Assembly (NCBI GenBank): GCA_026417425.1
Contig: JAOADF010000136.1
Span: 1-19,801 of the forward strand
Source: Dictyoglomaceae bacterium
Lineage (GTDB): Bacteria; Dictyoglomota; Dictyoglomia; Dictyoglomales; Dictyoglomaceae
Direction: 5' to 3'
Length of the DNA: 19,801 nt
In this document: piece by piece, positions 14,475 to 19,801 of the stretch
How positions within the stretch are numbered: position 1 is the stretch's first letter
How the letters are laid out: each line of letters begins with the position of its first letter
Program-made: the position numbers and the translations under genes
The notes under the pieces: generated by a model
What the model saw: the letters and a program-made list of their open reading frames with translations, nothing else
Database searches by the model: none
Told to the model about the DNA's origin: nothing

Positions 14475-15611
14475 ATGACAGAAAAAATATTTTATCTTGA
14501 TCCTGAAAGATATAAAGATAGAGGGAAAATTCTTAATATAAAAGAAGAAGATTTTTTGGGGGTTCTTCTTGATAGGACTATATTTTATCCCGAAGGAGGA
14601 GGACAACCTTCAGATAAGGGAGTTATCAGAGGAAAAGATTGGGAACTTTTAGTTTTGAGAGTGATAGAACAAGAGGAAGGTATTTTTCACTTTGGGAAAT
14701 TAAAGGGAAAAACTCCTAAGATTGGGGAAGAGATTTTAATGGAATTAGATGTTTCTTTAAGAAGGGAACATTCCCAGGAACATTCTGCCCAGCATCTTTT
14801 TTCTGCTATAATTGAAAGGGAATATAAATATGAAACCACAGGTTTTCAGATTCTTCCTGAGCATACAAAGATTGAAATACCTTTAACTTCGGATATAAAT
14901 TTTTCTTATTTAAAATCTGCAGAAGAAAAGACAAATTTTTATATTAGAGAGGGAATTCCCATAAATATTTACTGGAAAGATGAAAAAACAAGAATTGTAG
15001 AGATTCCGAATATTGATTTGAATCCCTGTGGAGGAATTCATGTAAAAAATACAAAGGAAATAGGTGCTTTTAAAATCTTAAAGATTTATAGAAAAAATCC
15101 ACAGGTTTGGAGAATTGAATTCCTATCAGGAGATAGATTGTTGAAAAGATTAGAAAGAAGAGAAGAAGAATATGAATACATAAAGCAAAAGTTAGGAGAT
15201 CCCAATATTATAAATGCTCTTGATAAAATAACTAATAGGTTAAATCTCTTGGAAAAAGAAAATAAAAGATTAAGGGAAGAAATCTTAAATTACCAGGCGG
15301 AGGAAATATCTAAAGAAGGACTTGAGACTTCAATGGGGAAAATAGTTATTAAAAAATTGGATTTTGATATGAATACTTTAAGGATTTTAACCTTAAAAAT
15401 ATTGGAAAGAACATCTTTATGTTTCCTCTTTAATAGTTCAGGAGAGTTAATATTAGGAAGGAGAAGGGAATTTCCTAAGGAGAGATGGGATAAATTAATA
15501 AATATTTTAGATAATAGAAATTTTAAAGGAGGAAAGGGCGAAAACCTTATTCAGGGAAGAATAGATAATATTGAAAATATCACTGAAGTTTTATCTCAAG
15601 AGTCTTTTTAA
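14475..15611 (+). CDS. AlaX-type alanyl-tRNA editing protein with DHHA1-like C-terminal domain
   Basis: 378 residues matching long AlaX proteins, free-standing relatives of the AlaRS editing half that remove Ser or Gly wrongly attached to tRNA-Ala. Residues 1-90 are the OB-like domain with FYPEGGGQPSDKG (37-49). Residues 95-215 are the editing domain with zinc ligands His103 and His107 (HSAQH) and Cys185 and His189 (CGGIH; most relatives have CGGTH). Residues 220-280 are a coiled coil, and residues 285-378 a DHHA1-like domain ending with a Gly-rich motif (KGGKGENLIQG) that helps bind tRNA. The ATG follows a strong promoter by 8 nt with no Shine-Dalgarno site. The 3' end overlaps the convergent secreted-protein gene by 32 bp. 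Confidence 0.9.
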   Translation: MTEKIFYLDPERYKDRGKILNIKEEDFLGVLLDRTIFYPEGGGQPSDKGVIRGKDWELLVLRVIEQEEGIFHFGKLKGKTPKIGEEILMELDVSLRREHSQEHSAQHLFSAIIEREYKYETTGFQILPEHTKIEIPLTSDINFSYLKSAEEKTNFYIREGIPINIYWKDEKTRIVEIPNIDLNPCGGIHVKNTKEIGAFKILKIYRKNPQVWRIEFLSGDRLLKRLERREEEYEYIKQKLGDPNIINALDKITNRLNLLEKENKRLREEILNYQAEEISKEGLETSMGKIVIKKLDFDMNTLRILTLKILERTSLCFLFNSSGELILGRRREFPKERWDKLINILDNRNFKGGKGENLIQGRIDNIENITEVLSQESF

Positions 15612-16266
15612 GTCCATAATAGGGATCAATCTTTAGTAAATCAGGTAGTCCATGAACATCGTAGATTAAATATGCAATTACTACTTCATTGGATTGGATT
15701 AATCTCTTTAATAGAACCTCTTCTCCTTGAGTAGCAAAATAAGTGGATATTGCTGGATCAGGATAATAATCCCTATTCCCCACTCTTAAAGTAAACATTT
15801 TTTGGTCTAATACTATAGGATTTTTATCTAAGTTAAATATAGCTACCTCTAAAAGAATATATCGCATTCTTGGATAGATTCCATAGGCAAAGAGTTTTAC
15901 TCCAGAAAAATTATAATTATAGCTTAAGATGGAAAAATAAATTTTATCAATATTTTTGACATCATATTTTTTCTCCCCTCTGATAAGAATATTCTTATCA
16001 GGACAGAGAATGAACCCTTTAGATAGATAAACTTTAAAAACATCCTTTCCATCGTATAATAGTTCTAAATCTTCTGAAATATAAATGTTATCTATCTTCT
16101 TTAATTCAAAAACATTATCTTGATATAAAACTAATTTAACATCTGGAACAAAAATATAATCTTTTACCTTTTCTCCTTTATACTCCTTATCATTTATAAT
16201 CACAGGAACAGTTTCAGCATATAAAAGGGAAAGAAGAACAAGTAAAATGATAAAAATTTTTCTCAT
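15580..16266 (-). CDS. Secreted protein of unknown function
   Basis: A 228-residue protein with a clear signal peptide (1-17, basic then Ile/Leu-rich, probable cleavage after LLYA). The rest is beta-rich with many Tyr, Ile and Asp and a single mature cysteine. From about residue 115 the pattern (a long strand, 'RYILLEVAIFNLDKNPIV', then 'FTLRVGNRDYYP') resembles the immunoglobulin-like DUF4352/telokin-like extracellular domains, where a conserved strand is followed by a loop on calcium-free surface proteins. That likeness is weak. A GAGGG lies about 8 nt before the ATG. It overlaps the AlaX gene at its 3' end and lies divergent from the lipoate-ligase-like gene. I cannot name a function. Confidence 0.75.
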   Translation of the reverse strand: MRKIFIILLVLLSLLYAETVPVIINDKEYKGEKVKDYIFVPDVKLVLYQDNVFELKKIDNIYISEDLELLYDGKDVFKVYLSKGFILCPDKNILIRGEKKYDVKNIDKIYFSILSYNYNFSGVKLFAYGIYPRMRYILLEVAIFNLDKNPIVLDQKMFTLRVGNRDYYPDPAISTYFATQGEEVLLKRLIQSNEVVIAYLIYDVHGLPDLLKIDPYYGLKKTLEIKLQ

Positions 16267-16296
16267 CTCTTTAACCCTCTTTTAATATTCTTTTAG

Positions 16297-16306
16297 TATA
16301 ATTATA
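16297..16306. promoter_or_regulatory. Overlapping divergent -10 elements
   Basis: TATAATTATA is a perfect palindrome giving TATAAT on the plus strand (16297-16302) and on the minus strand (16306-16301). It lies between the secreted-protein gene and the lipoate-ligase-like gene. Neither direction has a good -35. The plus-strand start would fall just before ATG 16315. Confidence 0.4.
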
Positions 16307-16314
16307 TCTTGATT

Positions 16315-16995
16315 ATGAGTAAATTAAAAGGATTTTTTATAGATTTAGATTTAATAGATCCCTTCCCTCTTTTTGGATTAGAGGAATATCTAGTGGAGAA
16401 TACAGAGAATATTTATCTCATCTTTTATTCTTTCCCTTCTTCAGTAATCTTGGGACGAACCTCTAAGGTAAGAGAAGAGGTTTATTTAGAGAATATATAT
16501 GAAGATAGACTAATCCTTGCAAGGAGAAGAAGTGGGGGAGGAGTTGTATACATAAAACCTGATCAATTATGTGTCAGCTTTATCTTTCCCAAGGGGTATC
16601 TTCCAAAGGATTTATTGGAAAAATATAAAGTTTTTACTTCTATAATCTTAAGAAGCATAAAAGATTTTACAAATTTCTTAGATCACGATGAAAGGGGAAA
16701 TATATTTTTAAAGGATGGAAAGATATCTGGCTGTGGAAGCTATCTTTCTAAGAACTCTTATCTTCACCATCTTACCATTATAAGGGAGCCCCTTTTTAAT
16801 ATGGAAAAATATTTGAAGAGAATAAAATATAATACATCTTATTTGATGGTTTCAAAAGAAATTTTAAAAGAAAATATCTTAAATCAAATGAAAGAAAGTT
16901 TTAAAATTTTCTTTGAAAAGATTGATATTAATTATTTAGATTATGAGAAAATAACAGAAAAGTATAGGGATGAAAAATTTATTTATAGATTGTAA
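16315..16995 (+). CDS. Lipoate-protein ligase A family protein (BPL/LplA/LipB fold)
   Basis: 226 residues from ATG 16315 (a TTG two codons earlier is also possible). Family features are the nucleotide and lipoyl loop RRRSGGGVVY (70-79), SVILGRT (43-49), and the conserved lysine in DGKISGCGSY (Lys136 at 134-143) that contacts the acyl-adenylate. The His pair at 151-152 lies in the position of the usual HxT strand. These enzymes attach lipoate or octanoate to E2 or GcvH lysines. The protein is shorter than E. coli LplA and lacks the accessory domain, so it may need a partner or be an amidotransferase. No lipoylated enzyme is encoded nearby. There is no Shine-Dalgarno site; TATAAT lies 12 nt upstream. 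The transporter gene follows by 9 nt. Confidence 0.83.
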   Translation: MSKLKGFFIDLDLIDPFPLFGLEEYLVENTENIYLIFYSFPSSVILGRTSKVREEVYLENIYEDRLILARRRSGGGVVYIKPDQLCVSFIFPKGYLPKDLLEKYKVFTSIILRSIKDFTNFLDHDERGNIFLKDGKISGCGSYLSKNSYLHHLTIIREPLFNMEKYLKRIKYNTSYLMVSKEILKENILNQMKESFKIFFEKIDINYLDYEKITEKYRDEKFIYRL

Positions 16996-17004
16996 AATTA
17001 TCTT

Positions 17005-17862
17005 ATGATATGGGCATATCTTTCTATTTTAGGTAGGATTATTTTACTGGGCTATGAGAAGATTGTAGTAAAAAAGCTGGGATCTTATAATGATAGCAAA
17101 GTAATTTCTTTTCTTTTCTTTTTTATTGCTGTTTTTTTCCTTTTCCCCTTTATTTTTTTAGATGATATTCCAAGAAATCTTGAGTTTTCCAAATATGGAT
17201 TATTAAGTGGATTTATCTACTCTATATCCTTTATTTTATATGTTAGATCCCTATCCTTAGGAGAGGCTTCCCTTGTTGGACCATTATATAATTTTAATGT
17301 TTTTTTTCTTTTAATTTTAACCAGCATCTTTCTAAAAGAATCCTTAACTTTAACAAAATTTTTAGGATTATTCCTTCTTGTCTATGGAGCATCCTACCTT
17401 GATAAGAAAGGTTCTTTTCTTTTATCTTTGAAATTTTTATTTAAGAAGAAGGAAACTCTTTTAATGATATCAAGTTCCTTCTTAGTTTCTGTGGGAAGAA
17501 CCATTGATGGATTTGTAGTTGAAAAGGTTAGTCCTCTCTTTTACTGTTTTTTTCTTTATTTTATAATCAGTGTTTTCCAATTTTTTTATATCCTTTTGGG
17601 AGGAAAAACAAGGGAAGTTTTTAAAGTTTTAAAGGAGAATACAAATTTAGTTTTAATTGCCAGTGCAATTAATGCCTATTCTTATCTTTTTCTCCTCTTT
17701 GCCTTTAAATATATAGATGTTAGTGTTGCGGAGCCCTTATCCATGTTAAGCATGATATTAACAGTAATTTTTGCCCATTACATATTCAAGGAAAAAATAG
17801 GAAACCGCATTGTGGGAGTTATCATCATGATTTTAGGATCCTATATTTTATTTTTAAAATAA
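17005..17862 (+). CDS. DMT/EamA-family membrane transporter
   Basis: 285 residues with about ten hydrophobic segments in two similar halves (about 1-130 and 150-285), the layout of drug/metabolite transporters. The end of each half has the family pattern of a Glu before a helix, a charged loop and a Gly-rich last helix: FLKESLTLTKFLGLFLLVYGAS (broken here at 109-130) and FKEKIGNRIVGVIIMILGSY. The substrate cannot be read; family members export amino acids, nucleotides or drugs. It starts 9 nt after the lipoate-ligase-like gene without a Shine-Dalgarno site, so it is probably co-transcribed and translationally coupled. Its stop is 3 bp from the convergent FmdB-like gene. Confidence 0.85.
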   Translation: MIWAYLSILGRIILLGYEKIVVKKLGSYNDSKVISFLFFFIAVFFLFPFIFLDDIPRNLEFSKYGLLSGFIYSISFILYVRSLSLGEASLVGPLYNFNVFFLLILTSIFLKESLTLTKFLGLFLLVYGASYLDKKGSFLLSLKFLFKKKETLLMISSSFLVSVGRTIDGFVVEKVSPLFYCFFLYFIISVFQFFYILLGGKTREVFKVLKENTNLVLIASAINAYSYLFLLFAFKYIDVSVAEPLSMLSMILTVIFAHYIFKEKIGNRIVGVIIMILGSYILFLK

Positions 17863-17865
17863 AAT

Positions 17866-18063
17866 TTATTTACAAGTATTACAGCTCCTTGAAGTACAAG
17901 AGGAGCAAGCACTTCCCCTACCAGAACCAGGAGAGGAAAAGATAGAGATTAATTTTTTAATATTTTTTCCCCCACAATTAGGGCATTCAATTTCTTCCTC
18001 TTTATAAGCAAGTTTCTCAAAGATATTACCACAATCATAACATCTATATTCATATATGGGCAT
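17866..18063 (-). CDS. FmdB-family zinc-ribbon protein
   Basis: 65 residues from ATG 18063; a GTG three codons earlier is less likely because GAGGTGAT lies just before 18063 as the Shine-Dalgarno site. The N-terminus [12 protein letters not shown] is the FmdB (CxxC_CxxC_SSSS) signature, with zinc ligands Cys8, Cys11, Cys27 and Cys30. The tail (43-65) is Gly/Ser-rich with four more cysteines (53, 56, 61, 64), as in many family members. Members are often called putative regulators, but the role is not settled. It starts 5 nt after the stop of the metallo-hydrolase gene and is probably in the same transcript. Confidence 0.9.
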   Translation of the reverse strand: MPIYEYRCYDCGNIFEKLAYKEEEIECPNCGGKNIKKLISIFSSPGSGRGSACSSCTSRSCNTCK

Positions 18064-18068
18064 TAATA

Positions 18069-19178
18069 TCACCTCTGAAATATACTAAGAATCCTTCTAA
18101 AATTATCCCATATGGATACCCTTTCTTCAATAACTTCCTCAGGAATATCCAAATTATATTTTAATAAAATTGAAACAATATCAGACTTTATATTCTCTTT
18201 ATCCCTTAGAGACATGTCCTCAGTAAAGCTTTTATATAGCAGTCCTATGGCAGAGATTGGTGAAATTCTAAAATCCAATGCAACTCCACTCTCAAAATGG
18301 ACAATTTCAGGGAAAAAGGGAGAGGAATTTATACTTTCTAATTTCTCCATTACAAACTTTTCTCCAAATCTCTCCTTTTCCTTTTGGAGAATTTCATTGA
18401 AAGCATAAAGATATGTGGATTCCTTTTTTTCCTGCATTAATATATGTTCCAAACCTACTTCTAATTCGTTTAATCTTTTTAGAAACTCCACAATCAAATC
18501 TCCCTTTATCAAACCTCCATGTTGGGGAAGAATAATCTCAGGTATAGGATCCAATCTTCCTATTCTATCAACAGCAAGTTTCAGTGCTTCCCTTGTGGGA
18601 ATATATATCTGGTGAAATATTTTTATTCCTTCCCATGAATCTTTATTAGCGTAGATATCTTCTCCTGTTTTTGTAATCAATCCTCCTAATAAATCTCCAG
18701 AGAAAAGGACTCTCTTTGTGGGATAATAAACCATCCATGCTCCCCTAAAATGACAAAAGGGAGTGGGAACAAATTGAAAGGCATGTCCTGTCCTTAATAT
18801 TATCTTCTTATTTGGAAAATATTCAATAGCTTGAAATCTTTCCTTATCTAACCCATAAGTTCTTATTAATCTCCAAGTATCCTCTGAGGAAATAAGCATG
18901 GAATTGGGAGATAAAGACATGATTCCTGATAAGGAAGAAGTTACATCGGGGTCCTGATGATTCACATAGATGATATTTAAATTCTCAACTCCTCCTATTA
19001 AATCTTTCAATGTTAAAATTAAATCATTAAAATACATTAATGGGATTGGATCAATTAAAATATTAACTTTATTCCCATTATTAGAAAGAATTAAAAGATA
19101 ACTATTGGACACAAAGGGCATTTCAGGAGTTTGTATCAAATACAAATCCTTTATAATTTCAACAACTTTTAATGCCAT
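18069..19178 (-). CDS. ODP-like metallo-beta-lactamase-fold protein, probable di-iron site
   Basis: 369 residues from ATG 19178, chosen because GGAGG lies 8 nt before it; an in-frame ATG at 19193 has no Shine-Dalgarno site. The fold is that of flavodiiron proteins without the flavodoxin domain. Ligand-type residues are His74, Asp76 and Asp78 ([10 protein letters not shown]), His143 (CHFRGAW), Asp162 (FSGDLLGG) and His220 (PQHGG). Asp76 replaces the usual Glu of flavodiiron enzymes. Without flavin it may bind or sense oxygen, like the ODP proteins of spirochaetes, rather than reduce it; that is inference. About 130 C-terminal residues are helical with no recognised domain. It is co-directional with the FmdB-like gene. 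Confidence 0.82.
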   Translation of the reverse strand: MALKVVEIIKDLYLIQTPEMPFVSNSYLLILSNNGNKVNILIDPIPLMYFNDLILTLKDLIGGVENLNIIYVNHQDPDVTSSLSGIMSLSPNSMLISSEDTWRLIRTYGLDKERFQAIEYFPNKKIILRTGHAFQFVPTPFCHFRGAWMVYYPTKRVLFSGDLLGGLITKTGEDIYANKDSWEGIKIFHQIYIPTREALKLAVDRIGRLDPIPEIILPQHGGLIKGDLIVEFLKRLNELEVGLEHILMQEKKESTYLYAFNEILQKEKERFGEKFVMEKLESINSSPFFPEIVHFESGVALDFRISPISAIGLLYKSFTEDMSLRDKENIKSDIVSILLKYNLDIPEEVIEERVSIWDNFRRILSIFQR

Positions 19179-19193
19179 AACTTTTTCCTCCAT

Positions 19194-19471
19194 TTAGGAA
19201 TTTTTTAAGTTAGTATAGCTAATTATATAACTTTTTTACAATTAATCAAGGGGCATTTTTAGTAATAGAGTATATAGGTATGGAGATAGGTACCAGTATA
19301 GTAATAGTAGAGGGAATGGAGAAGGAAGAAAGATATAAGAGAGAAAGAAAATAGAAAGAATTAAGACTAATCTTTTAAATCCTTAATATAATTAAGAAAT
19401 TGAATCTTTCCTTTTTCAGGTCTCTTAATTATTTTTTGCTTCTATCAAAGCAAAGAATGATGATATAATTA
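19194..19471. other. Intergenic stretch without a supported gene
   Basis: The left part holds the minus-strand promoter of the metallo-hydrolase. From about 19262 to 19370 the plus strand is strikingly purine-rich with few pyrimidines. A frame open from 19223 to a TAG at 19352 has no usable start codon early on and resembles no family I know. An imperfect AATTAAGA/TCTTAATT inverted repeat (about 19358 to 19430) ends in a T-run, but the loop is too long for a convincing terminator. Confidence 0.4.
19222..19249 (-). promoter_or_regulatory. Promoter of the metallo-hydrolase/FmdB operon
   Basis: Minus strand TTGATT (19249-19244), 16-nt spacer, TATAAT (19227-19222). The start near 19215 would give a leader of about 37 nt containing the GGAGG site. 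Confidence 0.6.
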
Positions 19472-19714
19472 GTGAAAAATATGTTTATTATTAATAAATT
19501 TAAATTTGAATCCGCTCATGATAGGGCATTATGTAAATCTTTTATTGGAAAATCTCTTGGAGCTCTTTCTCCAGAAGAAAGACTTGAAGAGAGTTTAGGT
19601 ATTACTGCTTTATGCTTCTTGAATGATGTACATATAATAAGGTTTCATGATATGAAAGAAAATAAAAAGGTTTTAAAAGTATTAGAGGCAATAAAATGCA
19701 TAAAGTGTTCCTAG
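19472..19714 (+). pseudogene. Dihydropteroate synthase C-terminal remnant
   Basis: 80 residues from GTG 19472 (or ATG 19481). Residues 15-75 match only the C-terminal quarter of dihydropteroate synthase: CKSFIGKSLG aligns with the SRKSFIG loop, EERLEESLGITA with the RLEGTLA helix, and HIIRFHDMKENKKVLKVLEAIK with the terminal IxRVHDVKE motif. The usual arginine of the SRKS loop is Cys20 here. The first three quarters, including the pterin-binding VTPDSFSDGG region, are absent upstream. A TATAAT ends 2 nt before the GTG, and the frame overlaps folK by 19 bp, so it could still be expressed. It is most likely a decayed folP, with the complete gene elsewhere or lost. A retained short domain is less likely. 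Confidence 0.7.
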
Positions 19715-19801
19715 GAATTGGAACTAATTTGGGAGATAAAAGAAAAAATATAGTTGAGGCTTTAAATAGACTAAAGGATAAAGGTCTCAATATTATAAAA
19801 A
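19696..19801 (+). CDS. folK: 7,8-dihydro-6-hydroxymethylpterin pyrophosphokinase, 5' part
   Basis: The window ends inside this gene; 35 codons are visible. The N-terminus VFLGIGTNLGDKRKNIVEAL matches the HPPK signature (xLGxGSNLGDrxxNl). The enzyme transfers pyrophosphate from ATP to 6-hydroxymethyl-dihydropterin, the step before dihydropteroate synthase in folate synthesis. That fits the dihydropteroate synthase fragment whose 3' end it overlaps by 19 bp in another frame. The start ATG is internal to that upstream frame and has no strong Shine-Dalgarno site, so coupling is likely. Confidence 0.85.
   Translation, partial: MHKVFLGIGTNLGDKRKNIVEALNRLKDKGLNIIK

Noticed and set aside
19262..19354. 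Purine-rich run with a 30-codon open frame as a small gene
   Set aside because: No suitable start codon or ribosome site, and no recognisable product.
1..19801. tRNA genes, CRISPR arrays, insertion sequences
   Set aside because: I scanned for T-arm motifs, regular spaced repeats and transposase motifs and saw none. A tool-based scan would be more sensitive.

Overview
The window is AT-rich bacterial DNA with dense, short-spaced genes on both strands and heavy use of AGA, ATA and AAA codons. It also carries one small block that is much richer in G+C (about 53% by hand count, 1571-1807) and folds as an RNA. AT-rich genes with a GC-rich structured RNA fit a thermophile. Codon use, exported glycoside-active enzymes and gene content make me think of Dictyoglomus. 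That assignment is inference from style, not from a marker gene.

Layout. 1-697 holds no convincing gene, only a small doubtful ORF. 698-1480 (-) is a kanamycin-nucleotidyltransferase-like protein. 1560-1807 (-) is a structured RNA of about 240 nt with its own promoter and U-tract. 6246 down to 1967 (-) is a NUDIX hydrolase, an exported GH38 alpha-mannosidase and an exported alpha/beta hydrolase, probably one operon. 6296-9318 (+) is a tightly coupled trio: two 2-hydroxyacyl-CoA dehydratase/benzoyl-CoA reductase-type subunits and their ATP-driven iron-sulfur activator. 11119 down to 9306 (-) is a GHMP sugar kinase plus a sugar-phosphate nucleotidyltransferase, likely a two-step route to an NDP-sugar. 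Divergent from it is a PadR-type regulator with a small aromatic-rich coiled-coil protein (11199-11812). 14376 down to 11815 (-) is an iron-type alcohol dehydrogenase, a nucleotide-kinase-like/nuclease-like fusion and hypoxanthine phosphoribosyltransferase. Divergent from that is an AlaX-type alanyl-tRNA editing protein (14475-15611). Then come a secreted protein of unknown function (-), a lipoate-ligase-family protein and a DMT-type membrane transporter (+), an FmdB-like zinc ribbon preceded by an ODP-like di-iron metallo-hydrolase (-), a truncated dihydropteroate synthase and the start of folK (+).

Regulatory architecture is the most distinctive feature. At two divergent gene pairs (11119/11199 and 14376/14475) the two promoters appear to share one TTGACAA heptamer as back-to-back -35 elements, each with 17-nt spacing to its -10. 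Several genes (6296 and 14475 on +, 5758 and 11119 on -) have their ATG 7-8 nt past a -10 hexamer and no Shine-Dalgarno sequence, suggesting leaderless mRNAs. Other genes have good Shine-Dalgarno sites. Convergent genes abut or overlap, leaving no room for conventional terminators.

The best candidates for something undescribed are the structured RNA, the orphan radical-dehydratase-type trio, the kinase-like/nuclease-like fusion beside hpt, and the shared -35 promoters.
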